From: CAVSRC01 sp963743015
Lineage (GTDB): Bacteria; Pseudomonadota; Alphaproteobacteria; Rhizobiales; Kaistiaceae
Assembly: GCA_963743015.1 (NCBI GenBank)
Contig: CAVUOD010000031.1
Location: 1-64,000 of the forward strand
Reading direction: 5' to 3'
Length of the DNA stretch: 64,000 bases
A program made the translations under genes and the position numbers. The notes below the pieces were generated by a model. The model did no database searches, was not told the DNA's origin, and saw only the letters and a list, made by a program, of their open reading frames with translations. Positions 1 through 8,767 of the stretch are shown here, one piece after another. Every line of letters starts with the position of its first letter. The first letter of the stretch is position 1.

Positions 1-647
1 GCGAGGCGGCTGATATCGACCAGCAATACGGCAAACGGGTCGCTGTGCCTTTTGGCGCCGGAGTGCAAGGTAGCGAGACGCTCCTCGAGGAAGCTGCGGT
101 TGGGAAGTCCGGTCAGCCGGTCGTAATGCGCGAGCATCGACAGGTGCTCGTTCTCGTCGATGAGAACCTGCATCCTGCGATTGCGCTCGACCGAACGGCG
201 CACCGCCTGGACCAATTCCCGGCCATACTCGTGATCCATTGAAACGAAGTCGCTGAAGCCGCTGCGGAATGCCTTGAGGACGACTTTCTGATTGGCGACA
301 TCAGTCAGCATGATCATGGCGGAGCGATTTGGGACACGCTGTTCGATCAGTTCGCGCAGCTCGATGCTGTTGTGGCCGCAGGCCGCCTGATCGGCGATGA
401 CACAGTCATAGTCTCCGCGTTGCAGCTTTTCGAAGAGCTCGTCTTCCGTTGCCGCGTGATCGATCAGGGAAATCTCCTCCGCAGCGAGGGCGTCGACGAC
501 CTTCTTATAGTAGTCCGTCTCGCCGGCGACGAGCACATGCACCGACCGTTCGGTGCGGGTCGTTTCGAGAGGCTGGATACGGGCGGTTCCGTCACGCCCG
601 TTCGGCTTCGCGATCGTTTTGGTCGCTTGTCGCGAGTCTTCCAACAT
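1..647 (-). CDS. Response regulator-diguanylate cyclase, 3' end off the window
   Basis: The visible 215 residues start at ATG 647 and run off the left edge. Residues ~35-150 look like a CheY-like receiver (VHVLVAGE near the start, phospho-acceptor region CVIADQ, then MIMLTD). A linker leads to LTGLPNRSFLEERL, the usual entry to a GGDEF domain, followed by FAVLLVDIS. The GGDEF signature itself lies outside the window, so cyclase activity cannot be judged. The start codon is 11 bp downstream of the stop of the GGDEF-EAL gene on the same strand, so the two are probably cotranscribed and may act in the same c-di-GMP pathway. Confidence 0.85.
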   Translation of the reverse strand, partial: MLEDSRQATKTIAKPNGRDGTARIQPLETTRTERSVHVLVAGETDYYKKVVDALAAEEISLIDHAATEDELFEKLQRGDYDCVIADQAACGHNSIELRELIEQRVPNRSAMIMLTDVANQKVVLKAFRSGFSDFVSMDHEYGRELVQAVRRSVERNRRMQVLIDENEHLSMLAHYDRLTGLPNRSFLEERLATLHSGAKRHSDPFAVLLVDISRL

Positions 648-658
648 GGCTTGAACCC

Positions 659-2791
659 TCACTGGCTCCGCGTCGCGCCGAAGTAGGTCGCGAATTCGTC
701 CGGTGGAAGCGGATGGCAAAAGTGGAAACCTTGGCCTTCCGTGCAGTTCAAATCGCGCAGTATGTTGAGCTGGCTCTCGGTCTCGATCCCCTCGGCGACG
801 ACGGCCAGGTCCAGGCTCTTGCCCATGTTGATGATCGCCCCGACCAGCGACCTGTCGCGTGCCTCCTCTGGAAGTCTCTCCACGAAGGAGCGATCGATCT
901 TCAGGGTGCTGATGGCGAAACGCTGGAGATAACTCAGGCTCGAAAACCCGGTGCCGAAGTCGTCGAGCGCCAGCCTGATGCCCATGTCCGACAGCGCTTT
1001 CAGCGTCGTGTTGGCGGTTTGCTGGTCCTGCACGAGGGTGCGCTCGGTGAGTTCCAGTTCGAGGATGCCGGGTTCGAGCAGACCGCTGGCGAGCAGATCG
1101 GCAATTCCGTCCAGATAGGTGGAGTTGCGGAATTCGACGGGAGAGACGTTGACCGCCAAGGTGCCGATCGGCAGCCCGGCGTCTCGCCAGCTATTTGCCT
1201 GTCGACACGCCGTCTGCAGGACCCATCGCCCGATCGGCACGATCAGTCCGGAATCCTCGGCAAGCGGAATGAAATCTTCCGGAGAGACGATGCCGCGCTC
1301 TGGATCGCGCCAGCGAACGAGCGCTTCGGCGCCGATGACCGCGCCCGTCTGCAGATTCATACGCGGCTGGTAGTGCAGGAGGAACTCTTCCTTGTCCAGC
1401 GCGTTCAGAAGACCACCTTCAGCCGATTGTCGTTCAAGCGCACGAGCGTTCATGTCCGGGCGGAAGCATTTGTACGTGTTGCGAGCGCTTTGCTTGGCTT
1501 CGTAAAGCGCGATGTCGGCGTTATGGACCAAGGTTTCGGCATTGCGGCCATCGGCTGGATACATGGCGATACCGATGCTTGCCGTCAGGTGAAGCTCGTG
1601 GTCGCCGATGATATGCGGCTTGGCGACTTCGCTGAGAATCTTGGTGGCGTATGTTTCGGCGTCTGCGACGCTGTTCACTTCGGGAAGAAGGATAATGAAC
1701 TCGTCGCCGCCCTGCCGGCTGACCGTGTCGGAACTGCGCCCGGCGGCGGCGATCCGCTTCGCCAACGACTGGAGCAGAAAGTCACCCATCATGTGGCCCA
1801 GCGAGTCGTTGATATTCTTGAAGTTGTCGCAGTCGAGGAACAGAACGGCGATATGCCGCTGGTGGCGCCGGGCCAAGCTGATTGCCTGATTTAGCCGGTC
1901 GTCGAAGAGGACCCGGTTGGGCAAGTCGGTGAGGAAGTCGTGATGCGCCAGGTGGGAAATCTTGAGCGCGGCGGCGCGTGCTTCGCTGACATCCTGGAAG
2001 ACGACAACCGCACCGGTCACTTCGCCACTGCGCCGGTGAATCGGGGCGATGGTGTCCGCGATGGTCAGTTCGCTTCCATCCCGGCGGATCAGGATGGCGT
2101 TGCTCTTCAACACCATCAGTTCGTTCTTAATGATGCTGAGCTGCAGCGGATCGCGGATCGGTTCGCGCGTGACCCCGTCGATGATGCGGAAGATATCGTT
2201 CGCCACGCGGCCGACGGCTTCTTCACGGCACCATCCGGTGGCCTTCTCTGCGGCGCGGTTGAGATAGGTCACGCGACCGAGGGTGTCGGTGCATAGGACC
2301 GCATCGCCGATCGACTCCAGGGTGAGTGTGGCCTGCGCGCCCTCGGCGGCCCCGGCCTCGCCAGCGGGCTTCCCCTCAATCAGATTCAGCAGAACCGGCG
2401 AAAGCGGCCGAACCTCGAGCAATCCCTCAACAAGGGCATCCCGATCCTGACGCCGTGCGGTCGATCCCGCCACCGCCCCGTCGGTCGTTGCAATGACCAT
2501 AACGGTTGCGCCCGGCGCCGCCTTTTGGATGGCTTCCAGGGCCTGAGGTCCCGCGCCGCCGGGCAGAAAAAGGTCGAGCAGGACGCCCTCGAATCCACCG
2601 TTCTCCAGCGCCGTCAGGGCCGACGCGAGCTTCTTTTCCCAATGTATCCGTATTGGGCGGCGCTTGTTCCGCGGCAGACTGTTCTTGAGGTGGAGCAGAC
2701 AATCCTCGACACCAGCGCGCGCGGAGTAATCCGGGCCGACGACGAGGAATTTTCGCGTTCGATTACCGCTAGGGGGGGCGATGTCAACCAT
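659..2791 (-). CDS. Receiver-PAS-GGDEF-EAL c-di-GMP turnover protein
   Basis: About 710 residues. The N-terminal ~130 resemble a receiver (VLLDLFLPGGAG region). Next come a PAS domain (AVLCTDTLGRVTYLNRAAE), then GGDEF with an intact GGDEF motif and an RxxD inhibitory site (RSSD) five residues upstream. The EAL domain has EALVRW, the second metal-site motif DDFGTGFS, KIDRSF and EGIETE. Both catalytic domains keep their key residues, so both synthesis and hydrolysis of c-di-GMP are possible. I chose ATG 2791 rather than an ATG 84 bp upstream because GGGAGTTAAGG precedes it at ribosome-binding distance and the extra N-terminus looks unconserved. It is followed by the other c-di-GMP gene and is divergent from a Crp/FNR regulator. 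Confidence 0.9.
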   Translation of the reverse strand: MVDIAPPSGNRTRKFLVVGPDYSARAGVEDCLLHLKNSLPRNKRRPIRIHWEKKLASALTALENGGFEGVLLDLFLPGGAGPQALEAIQKAAPGATVMVIATTDGAVAGSTARRQDRDALVEGLLEVRPLSPVLLNLIEGKPAGEAGAAEGAQATLTLESIGDAVLCTDTLGRVTYLNRAAEKATGWCREEAVGRVANDIFRIIDGVTREPIRDPLQLSIIKNELMVLKSNAILIRRDGSELTIADTIAPIHRRSGEVTGAVVVFQDVSEARAAALKISHLAHHDFLTDLPNRVLFDDRLNQAISLARRHQRHIAVLFLDCDNFKNINDSLGHMMGDFLLQSLAKRIAAAGRSSDTVSRQGGDEFIILLPEVNSVADAETYATKILSEVAKPHIIGDHELHLTASIGIAMYPADGRNAETLVHNADIALYEAKQSARNTYKCFRPDMNARALERQSAEGGLLNALDKEEFLLHYQPRMNLQTGAVIGAEALVRWRDPERGIVSPEDFIPLAEDSGLIVPIGRWVLQTACRQANSWRDAGLPIGTLAVNVSPVEFRNSTYLDGIADLLASGLLEPGILELELTERTLVQDQQTANTTLKALSDMGIRLALDDFGTGFSSLSYLQRFAISTLKIDRSFVERLPEEARDRSLVGAIINMGKSLDLAVVAEGIETESQLNILRDLNCTEGQGFHFCHPLPPDEFATYFGATRSQ

Positions 2792-2799
2792 CCTTAACT

Positions 2800-2814
2800 C
2801 CCTCGAATCGAGGG
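2800..2814. promoter_or_regulatory. 15-bp palindrome upstream of the GGDEF-EAL gene
   Basis: CCCTCGA-A-TCGAGGG is a perfect 7-bp inverted repeat around one base. It lies ~9 bp upstream of the GGDEF-EAL start and overlaps its ribosome-binding region. It could be an operator or a small mRNA hairpin that hides the RBS. No regulator is identified; the divergent Crp/FNR protein is a possible candidate only by position. Confidence 0.35.
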
Positions 2815-2949
2815 AATTTTTCGCTTGTCGCAGATAGACACGGCTGAAAACCAGGCGATGTTCAATTTTGCACATTCCGCTGGTTTAGTGCTTCACAGGC
2901 TAAACAGAGTGTTGTAAGATATTAATACTCTTTAATAATTCTAGATCTG

Positions 2950-3639
2950 ATGCAAAATCGAAAACGAGCAAGATCGACTAAAGCGTCAAAGGTGGCCAAG
3001 CCGACCTACCTTGACCCGGCGATTGTTACTGCCGGCTTTGCCGGCTTTGCGTCTGATCCGGAAATTATTGCCAAGGATGTTGTCTTCAGTCAGGGTGATC
3101 CTGCCGACGCGATTTTCTACATCGAGACCGGCGGGGTTCAACTCACCATCGTCTCCGATCAGGGCAAGGAGGGGGTCATCGCGATCCTGGGGCCCGGCGA
3201 TTTCTTCGGCGAGGGATGTCTCTCCGGTCAGCCGCGTCGGTTGGCCTCTGCCGTTGCCACGACGGCATCGAGCCTTCTGCGGATCGAGAAAGCGGCAATG
3301 ATCCGGCGGCTCCACGACGACAAGGATTTCTCCGAGAAGTTCATGGCGTTCTTGATGAGCCGCAACATTCAGGTCGAGGCGGATCTTGTCGACCAGCTCT
3401 TCAACTCGAGCGAAAAACGGCTGGCGCGGGTCCTCCTCCTGCTTGCCAACTTCAGCGACGATGGGCAGTTGCGTCCGATCGTTCCGAAGATCAGCCAGGA
3501 TGTGCTGGCGGCGCGGGTCGGCACCACCCGCTCGCGCGTCAACCAGTTCATGAACAAGTTCCGGAAGCTCGGCCTGATCGAATACAACGGCGACATCAAG
3601 GTGCATGCCGGGCTTCTCAACGTCATCGTTCACGACTAG
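2950..3639 (+). CDS. Crp/Fnr-family transcriptional regulator
   Basis: 229 residues. A cyclic-nucleotide-binding-type beta barrel covers residues ~30-150 (VVFSQGDPADAIFYIETG, then GPGDFFGEGCLSGQPRR). A C-terminal winged helix follows (ISQDVLAARVGTTRSRVNQF, residues ~180-200). No FNR-type N-terminal cysteine cluster is visible, so an oxygen-sensing 4Fe-4S role is not supported; the ligand is unknown. The gene is divergent from the c-di-GMP gene across ~160 bp of AT-richer sequence likely to hold both promoters. Confidence 0.88.
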   Translation: MQNRKRARSTKASKVAKPTYLDPAIVTAGFAGFASDPEIIAKDVVFSQGDPADAIFYIETGGVQLTIVSDQGKEGVIAILGPGDFFGEGCLSGQPRRLASAVATTASSLLRIEKAAMIRRLHDDKDFSEKFMAFLMSRNIQVEADLVDQLFNSSEKRLARVLLLLANFSDDGQLRPIVPKISQDVLAARVGTTRSRVNQFMNKFRKLGLIEYNGDIKVHAGLLNVIVHD

Positions 3640-3826
3640 CCAAGAGCAAGATCACTGAGCGCAGTGTCGGGTTTAGAGTGTCCGTCGTCAAAACGAATGG
3701 AACGGTGAACTTTCCCGGGATTGGAGGACTGGGCTCATCGGGGTTTGAGGTTATGCCGCCTGGCTGTGATGGCGCAAACGGCGGTTTCGGATGGTCATTT
3801 CCTCGATGCGCTTTCTCCTTTCGATG

Positions 3827-4294
3827 GTAAGCGGCGTTTTCAGGCCACGTCTTTGAGATTGGGGGCTGGGGCGTAGGTCCACGGCAGGAGCTCGTCGATA
3901 CGGCTGTTGGGATGACCGTTGACGATCCTGGTGATTACGTCGGTGATGTAGGTCTGCGGATCGATGCCGCCGAGTTTGCAGGTCTCGATCAGCGAGGCGA
4001 AGATCGCCCAGTGCTCGCCGCCACCGTCGGAGCCGGCGAAGAGAGCATTCTTGCGGTTCAGGGCGATCGCCCGGATGGCGCGTTCGACGACGTTGGAGTC
4101 GATCTCGATGCGGCCGTCATCGAGGAAGTGGGTGAGCCCCTTCCAGTGCGAGAGGGCGTAGCGGATCGCCTCGGCGAGCTTGGTCTTCTGGCTGATCAGG
4201 CTGAGCTTCTCGCGCAGCCAAGCCTCGAGCGCCTCGACGATCGGCCGGCTCTCGTCTCCGCGGATGGTCCGTCGGCCCGGATGCAGTGGCGGCT
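3827..4294 (-). pseudogene. IS66-family transposase (TnpC) C-terminal remnant
   Basis: About 150 residues match the end of an IS66 TnpC, with ESRPIVEALEAWLREKL, AEAIRYALSHW, RIEIDSNVVERAIR and the C-terminal IDELLPWTY. The N-terminal two thirds, including the first catalytic residues, are missing. After the stop, the element appears to end at GTAAGCGG (3827), typical of IS66 termini. At the other side the sequence switches at ~4295 into a serine recombinase in a different frame, so this is a recombination scar and not an active element. Confidence 0.8.
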
Positions 4295-4567
4295 GGCCAC
4301 TATGACCGGGCATTTACGTTGCCGTCCTGTGGCTAGCGCTGCCGCCAGCTGCGGCCTTCGATCCAGGGCATCGCTTCCCTTTCCGGTCTCCACTTCAACG
4401 AATTCGGCGGTCAGATCGAACCGCTCGGCCGCGGCAAACCGGGTGACGGCCTCGCGCTGGGCTTCGATCCCAAGCCCGGATCGACCCTGGCGGGCGGTGG
4501 AGACGCGGTAGTAGGCAATGGCTTGTTGTATTGCGACAAACTCACGAGCCGTTTGTACAAAACGCAT
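4295..4567 (-). pseudogene. Resolvase/invertase-type serine recombinase, N-terminal fragment
   Basis: The first ~90 residues of a small serine recombinase are present: AIAYYRVSTARQGRSGLG, containing the catalytic serine region, then GIEAQREAV and KCPVIVA. At that point, where the family continues with the LDRLSR motif, sequence identity is lost and IS66-derived sequence begins. The protein is truncated and cannot be functional. Its fusion to the IS66 remnant suggests an IS66-mediated deletion. Confidence 0.75.
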
Positions 4568-4885
4568 ACCGCCGTTTGCGTCTTGTACGTAGCCAAGTAT
4601 CTGGCAAAAAAGCGGAATTTCATTCCCTCTGCCGGGAAAGCCTGATCCGTTGCCAAGCCATCATTTGCCGGCCGAACGCAATAGATTCGCCCGCGGCAGC
4701 GACGTCCGCAATTTGGGGGAAAGCGGAAGACCCGGCGGCTAGGTCAAACGTCAGAGATGCGCCGCCAGCAGCAGACTCTCAATTTTGATGATCACCGGCA
4801 GGTTTGACGATATGCCACATGTAGGGCGGACAAGGGTTCCCTAGGTGCAAAGCCTGTCTAGGGACCACCAGTGAGGGACACTCGG

Positions 4886-5809
4886 ATGCGAATCTCGATA
4901 ATGGGAACCGGAGGTGTCGGGGGCTATTTCGGAGCACGGCTCTCCGCCGCCGGCTACGACGTCAACTTCGTTGCCCGGGGCCGTCACCTGGAAGCGCTTC
5001 GCGCGAACGGACTAACGCTTAAGAGCGCCAACGGCGATCTGCACCTGCCGTCGATCTCCGTAACGGATGACCCCTCCAACGTGGGTCCGGTCGACTACGT
5101 GCTGTTCACGGTCAAACGGTTCGATACCGAACCGGCCGCCGAAATGTGCAAGGCGATGATCGGCCCGGAAACGACCGTCATCAACGTGCAGAACGGGATG
5201 GACGCCAAGGACACGCTTCGCGGGATTCTGGACGGGGACAAGGTCATGGATGGCGCTGCCTACATCACCAACGCGGCTGTCATCGAACCGGGCGTGGTCG
5301 GCCATGCCGGGCCATTGGCGCGGGTTGTCTTCGGCGAAGCCGATGGCAGCAGAAGCGCCCGGGGTGAGCGCTTCCTTAACGCGTGCGTTGACGCGGGGAT
5401 CGCGGCTGAATTGACCTCGAATATCGCACGAGAGCTTTGGGCAAAGTTCGCTCTCCTGGCTACGTTCAGTGGTGTTGGTGCAGCGACACGAAAGTCGATC
5501 GGCCCGATCCGTAACGAGCCCGTGACCCGGAACCTCATGCGCGATGGCCTTGAAGAGGCCGTCGCAGTCGCCAGCGCAAAAGGCGTGGACGTGGGGGCGA
5601 ACTACATCGCTCAGCAGATGGAACTTGGCGACAAGATCCCCGAGCAGACCAAGCCCTCCATGCTCATCGACCTCGAGCGCGGCAACCGGCTAGAGCTCGA
5701 ATGGATGTCCGGTGCGTTGACCCGTATCGGGCACGAGGTCGATGTCCCGACGCCGGTTCATTCCACGCTCTACGCGGCCCTCAAACTGCACGCAAACGGC
5801 CCGAATTGA
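4886..5809 (+). CDS. Ketopantoate reductase (PanE/ApbA) family protein
   Basis: 307 residues. The N-terminal NADP-binding motif MGTGGVGGYFGARLSAAG starts at residue ~5. The central region has FTVKRFDTEPAA and NVQNGMDA, and the C-terminal helical domain has ELWAKFALLATFSG, with ERGNRLELEWMSG as the usual ApbA C-domain signature. The family reduces 2-dehydropantoate to pantoate for CoA synthesis, but many paralogues act on other 2-oxo acids and no pan genes are adjacent. I chose ATG 4886, with GAGGGA upstream, over GTG 4871. Confidence 0.85.
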   Translation: MRISIMGTGGVGGYFGARLSAAGYDVNFVARGRHLEALRANGLTLKSANGDLHLPSISVTDDPSNVGPVDYVLFTVKRFDTEPAAEMCKAMIGPETTVINVQNGMDAKDTLRGILDGDKVMDGAAYITNAAVIEPGVVGHAGPLARVVFGEADGSRSARGERFLNACVDAGIAAELTSNIARELWAKFALLATFSGVGAATRKSIGPIRNEPVTRNLMRDGLEEAVAVASAKGVDVGANYIAQQMELGDKIPEQTKPSMLIDLERGNRLELEWMSGALTRIGHEVDVPTPVHSTLYAALKLHANGPN

Positions 5810-6163
5810 GGCGACTGGCCGGGACGGCAGAGAGATACGCCAGTTGGCGTGAAGAGCGCGCCGCCCTTGGCTCAACACCTGAGGCCGCAATGGGTCAAAC
5901 TGGTCGGAATCGACGCCTTGGACCGACGTCTGCTTTGACCCTTAAATTGGCAGGGAAGCGGACTTCTGCAAACCGACGCTGAGCGCCAGGAACGGCCTTC
6001 CTCGGCCGCCCCAAGGCCCGGCGGAACTAACCAAAGCCACGCCCGTTGACTGTGCCTCTTGCGGAAATCGTGGCTCTGCCGAAAGAGCGCCAACTCTCGA
6101 CGACACGCGACGCGCCTGCTGACGCTTCCTTTGATCAATATCAATTCTAAGGTCGTTCGCCTG
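5810..6163. other. Intergenic region with a repeat-like inverted pair
   Basis: No convincing gene. GGGTCAAA (5892-5899) and TTTGACCC (5934-5941) are inverted copies about 50 bp apart and suggest a short interspersed palindromic element. Short reading frames here lack a ribosome-binding site or recognisable domains. Confidence 0.35.
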
Positions 6164-6208
6164 ATGCATGCTTATCTTGGGGTGATCTTCGTTATCTGGA
6201 CGACGGTC

Positions 6209-6586
6209 GTGGAGCAGGACGAACAGGCTTATCCGCGTCCGTGTCCGGTCTGCCGGGTGGCCATGATCGGCGAAATAGAAGATCCCGAGCGTGGGGAGCG
6301 GAGGTTCAGCCGCTTCGTCTGCCTATCGTGCGGATCGTCGGTCGGTGACGCGAAGTCAGCACCTGCGGCGACGCCGACCGTACACTGCCCGCGTTGCGAC
6401 GCTGCAATCCGACGGACGCAAAGCGAACGAGACCGCTACCACTCCTCGACCAAGGAGGGCTTCTTCGAGCGCTGCATTGTCCTTTACGCGCGACTGCGAA
6501 ACGGCGAGACCTCTTCCGATTTTGAATGTCCGCATGCCGACAAAGCTGTCGCTCTGGCGTTCAGTCAACACGAAGCCCATCGCTGA
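6209..6586 (+). CDS. Small hypothetical protein with zinc-ribbon-like CxxC pairs
   Basis: About 125 residues. The three CxxC motifs CPVC, CLSC and CPRC are spaced like one zinc ribbon plus a third half-site. The rest is polar. Start choice is uncertain: GTG 6209 immediately precedes EQDEQAYPRPCPVC, while ATG 6164 would add a hydrophobic stretch (AYLGVIFVIWTTVV). I do not recognise a family. It stands alone between two low-coding regions, and coding status rests mainly on the cysteine pattern. Confidence 0.45.
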   Translation: MEQDEQAYPRPCPVCRVAMIGEIEDPERGERRFSRFVCLSCGSSVGDAKSAPAATPTVHCPRCDAAIRRTQSERDRYHSSTKEGFFERCIVLYARLRNGETSSDFECPHADKAVALAFSQHEAHR

Positions 6587-7001
6587 TCACCAATCCTCGC
6601 CAATGCGCGGCGGCATGATGTCCAGTCGGCACAAATCAGCACGCAATATCCGTCATGGTCCAGCAACGACCGAACGGCGGGCCAAGTGTTGAATGGCGGA
6701 CCATGCTCTCGGTCGGATATCTTGACTGGAGGTTTCTTGCAGTCGGCGAAGAAGACCGAAAGCTCGGCTCCCCTTAGCGCCGGCATCGGTCGGGGCATCC
6801 AAAATTCGTGACTGGCTGCCAGATAGTTGTTCTTGCGTCGCGCCATGCCGCGAAGCTGACCTCGACGAGCACGGCTCCCCGACGTCCTCTGATTGATTCG
6901 GTGCCGCAGTCCTTGGAATTGATCCAGGTCAATGCCGCAACGCAGCACCACCGAGCTTATGGCGACACGGGCGACGGGACAAATAGGGGGAGAAGAAACC
7001 C
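6587..7001. other. Intergenic region, nothing recognised
   Basis: About 415 bp upstream of the cupredoxin gene. The only long frame is on the minus strand, is low-complexity and Arg-rich, and overlaps the start of the next real gene. A purine-rich tract ends in GGGGGAGAAGAAACCC just before the cupredoxin start and includes its ribosome-binding site. Confidence 0.5.
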
Positions 7002-7598
7002 GTGTCCAACAAGCTCTACGCCGTCTCAACAAGCCGCCGCCAGTTGTTGCAGTTCTCTGGCACCGGGATCGCAATGGCCGTCCTGGGGATCACCATACCC
7101 CGCGGGGCGAACGCTGCCGCAGCGCCCGTGGAGGTTTCCCAGAAGATCATCATCGGAAAGAAGGTCGGCAAGGACGACTGGCCGCAATACGTGCCGGCGA
7201 ACCTTTCGCTGCCGGCGAAACGCCTGATCCGGGTAACGGTGCGCTGCTACGATGACGGCCCAGCCGATATCCCGACCGGCTACAATGTCGTCCGCGGCAC
7301 GGTCGATGGCACGATGCGCGTGATCAAGGGGACGCCGGACAGCATATCCCCGACGGATGGAACGGTGGTGAAGCAGATCGGCTTCAAGGACACCGCCCAT
7401 ACGTTCACCGTGAACGGCGACAATTTCTTCATGAACGTGCCGATTCCGCCGCTGTCGACGGTTGTCTACGAGTTCATGACGCCTGCGGCCGGGTCGCTTC
7501 CCTGGCAGTGCATGGCAGCCTGCGGCACCGGCGAAGGCGGCTGGGGTGGTGCGATGGCGACCGACGGCTGGATGCAGGGCACCATCACCGTCACCTAA
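7002..7598 (+). CDS. Tat-exported cupredoxin-like copper protein
   Basis: 198 residues. The twin-arginine signal SRRQLLQFSG is followed by a hydrophobic stretch and cleavage near GANAAA. The C-terminal half looks like a cupredoxin, with a candidate His ligand in DTAHTFTVNGDNFF and a candidate Cys/Met ligand loop in LPWQCMAACGTGEGGWGG ending TDGWMQGTITV. Export of the folded protein to the periplasm is expected. The next gene encodes a SCO1-type copper chaperone, so copper loading or electron transfer is plausible. The start has a strong purine-rich RBS. The exact family (sulfocyanin-like or other) is not certain. Confidence 0.75.
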   Translation: MSNKLYAVSTSRRQLLQFSGTGIAMAVLGITIPRGANAAAAPVEVSQKIIIGKKVGKDDWPQYVPANLSLPAKRLIRVTVRCYDDGPADIPTGYNVVRGTVDGTMRVIKGTPDSISPTDGTVVKQIGFKDTAHTFTVNGDNFFMNVPIPPLSTVVYEFMTPAAGSLPWQCMAACGTGEGGWGGAMATDGWMQGTITVT

Positions 7599-7620
7599 CC
7601 GATCAGTGTCTTGGGAGTGC

Positions 7621-7652
7621 CTCCGGACCGGCGCGATCGCGCCGGTCCGGAG
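7621..7652. terminator. 32-bp perfect palindrome between cupredoxin and SCO genes
   Basis: The sequence CTCCGGACCGGCGCGA and its reverse complement form an uninterrupted 32-bp palindrome 22 bp after the cupredoxin stop. It would fold into a very strong GC hairpin. There is no U-tract, so it may act as a transcript-stabilising or attenuating hairpin, or as a binding site, instead of a classic terminator. Confidence 0.6.
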
Positions 7653-7728
7653 CGTGGCGTTGTGAGCACAAGGCGATCGTCGCTTGGCTCGCAGGTTTCA
7701 GCAGCGAACCGGCATCATGAGGGCCGCC

Positions 7729-8370
7729 ATGCAACGTCGCAGATTCATCCAGGGAATTGGTGCGTTGGGAATTGGTGCGTTGGCACTCGGCTTCCTATCG
7801 GCGGGATCGCGCGATACGTGGAAACTCGATCCACACGATTTGGCTCCCAAGACCGGCTTTGGCTTTGGATCTCTGAAGTTTACGATGACCGACGCCGAGA
7901 CTGGCAAGACGGTGACCCAAGCTGACTTTCGCGGCAAGATCGTCATGCTGTATTTCGGCTACACCTACTGCCCGGACGTTTGCCCGACGACGCTCGCCAA
8001 CATCGCTCTCGTGCTGAAGAAGCTCGGCGACAAGGCCAAGGACGTCCGGTTCCTGTTCGTCACCGTCGATCCCTACCGCGACACCCTGCCGGTGCTCAAG
8101 CAATATGCCGCGGCTTTCGCGCCCCAGGTGATCGGGCTGCGCGGCACGGAGACGGAGCTGAAGGCGGCCGCGGCACAATTCGGGGCCCGATACAGCGTTC
8201 ATCCGTCGTCCGACCCTGCGAAGTACGCAGTATCCCATACCCGCTTGATCTATGTATTCAATCGACAAGGCGTGCCCGAATTCATGAGTGGGAATTTGTC
8301 GATCCCCGATTCAGATCTCAATGGGCTTGAAAGGGACTTGGCACATCTGGTTTCGACCAACGGCGTTTGA
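7729..8370 (+). CDS. SCO1/SenC-family copper chaperone / thioredoxin-fold protein
   Basis: About 213 residues from ATG 7729 (alternative ATG 7717). The N-terminus RRRFIQGIGALGIGALALG is a signal or anchor segment with a Tat-like RRRF. The SCO fold follows with the copper-binding CPDVC (FGYTYCPDVCPTTLANI), the VTVDPYRDT motif and the distal histidine in VSHTRLIYVF. The family delivers copper to cytochrome oxidase CuA or to other periplasmic copper proteins. Pairing with the upstream cupredoxin suggests that protein as client. A 15-bp exact tandem duplication (7754-7783) lengthens the hydrophobic core. Confidence 0.9.
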   Translation: MQRRRFIQGIGALGIGALALGFLSAGSRDTWKLDPHDLAPKTGFGFGSLKFTMTDAETGKTVTQADFRGKIVMLYFGYTYCPDVCPTTLANIALVLKKLGDKAKDVRFLFVTVDPYRDTLPVLKQYAAAFAPQVIGLRGTETELKAAAAQFGARYSVHPSSDPAKYAVSHTRLIYVFNRQGVPEFMSGNLSIPDSDLNGLERDLAHLVSTNGV

Positions 8371-8395
8371 GTGGGGCACAGCGGCTGCCACCTGC

Positions 8396-8554
8396 CACAA
8401 GGAAGCTAGCTTCCGCTTCCAGGAGGCCCCGGACGCCCCCTCCGTGCTCATGGAGCTTGGCTATCTGAGCGATCCGATCGATGCCAAGCACTTGGTCGAA
8501 CCGTACTGGCAGAAGAAGACAGCAGCATCGATGGTCAAGGCGATCGACGATTAA
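8396..8554 (+). pseudogene. N-acetylmuramoyl-L-alanine amidase C-terminal fragment
   Basis: About 50 residues (FRFQEAPDAPSVLMELGY then LSDPIDAKHL) match the end of the Amidase_3 domain of AmiC-type cell-wall amidases, where the conserved ELGYLS carries the catalytic Glu. Everything upstream, including zinc ligands, is missing and the fragment begins just after the SCO gene stop. It ends at a TAA. It is a gene relic, not an expressed enzyme. Confidence 0.65.
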
Positions 8555-8767
8555 TTACGTACGCGAGCTCCCGAGGCAGCAAGAGCAACGGCCGCAATTG
8601 CGGAGTCTGCTCGGGTCATTCACGCCCAAAACCGTCGGGCCCGACCGTCAGCCCATTTCCGCTTCGCACCGAAAGCGACCGGAATTTTACCTGCCACGAA
8701 ATGGTGCAAAGCGCCACAGGCCGAACTGGACCACGCCTAAACACAAGTGACGCCACTTCAGCCCGAG

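Noticed and set aside
449..1894. 481-residue open frame on the plus strand
   Set aside because: It is antisense to the GGDEF-EAL and GGDEF genes, whose motifs are unambiguous on the other strand.
6565..7074. 169-residue minus-strand frame upstream of the cupredoxin
   Set aside because: Low-complexity, Arg-rich, overlaps the Tat signal of the real gene, no RBS or family.
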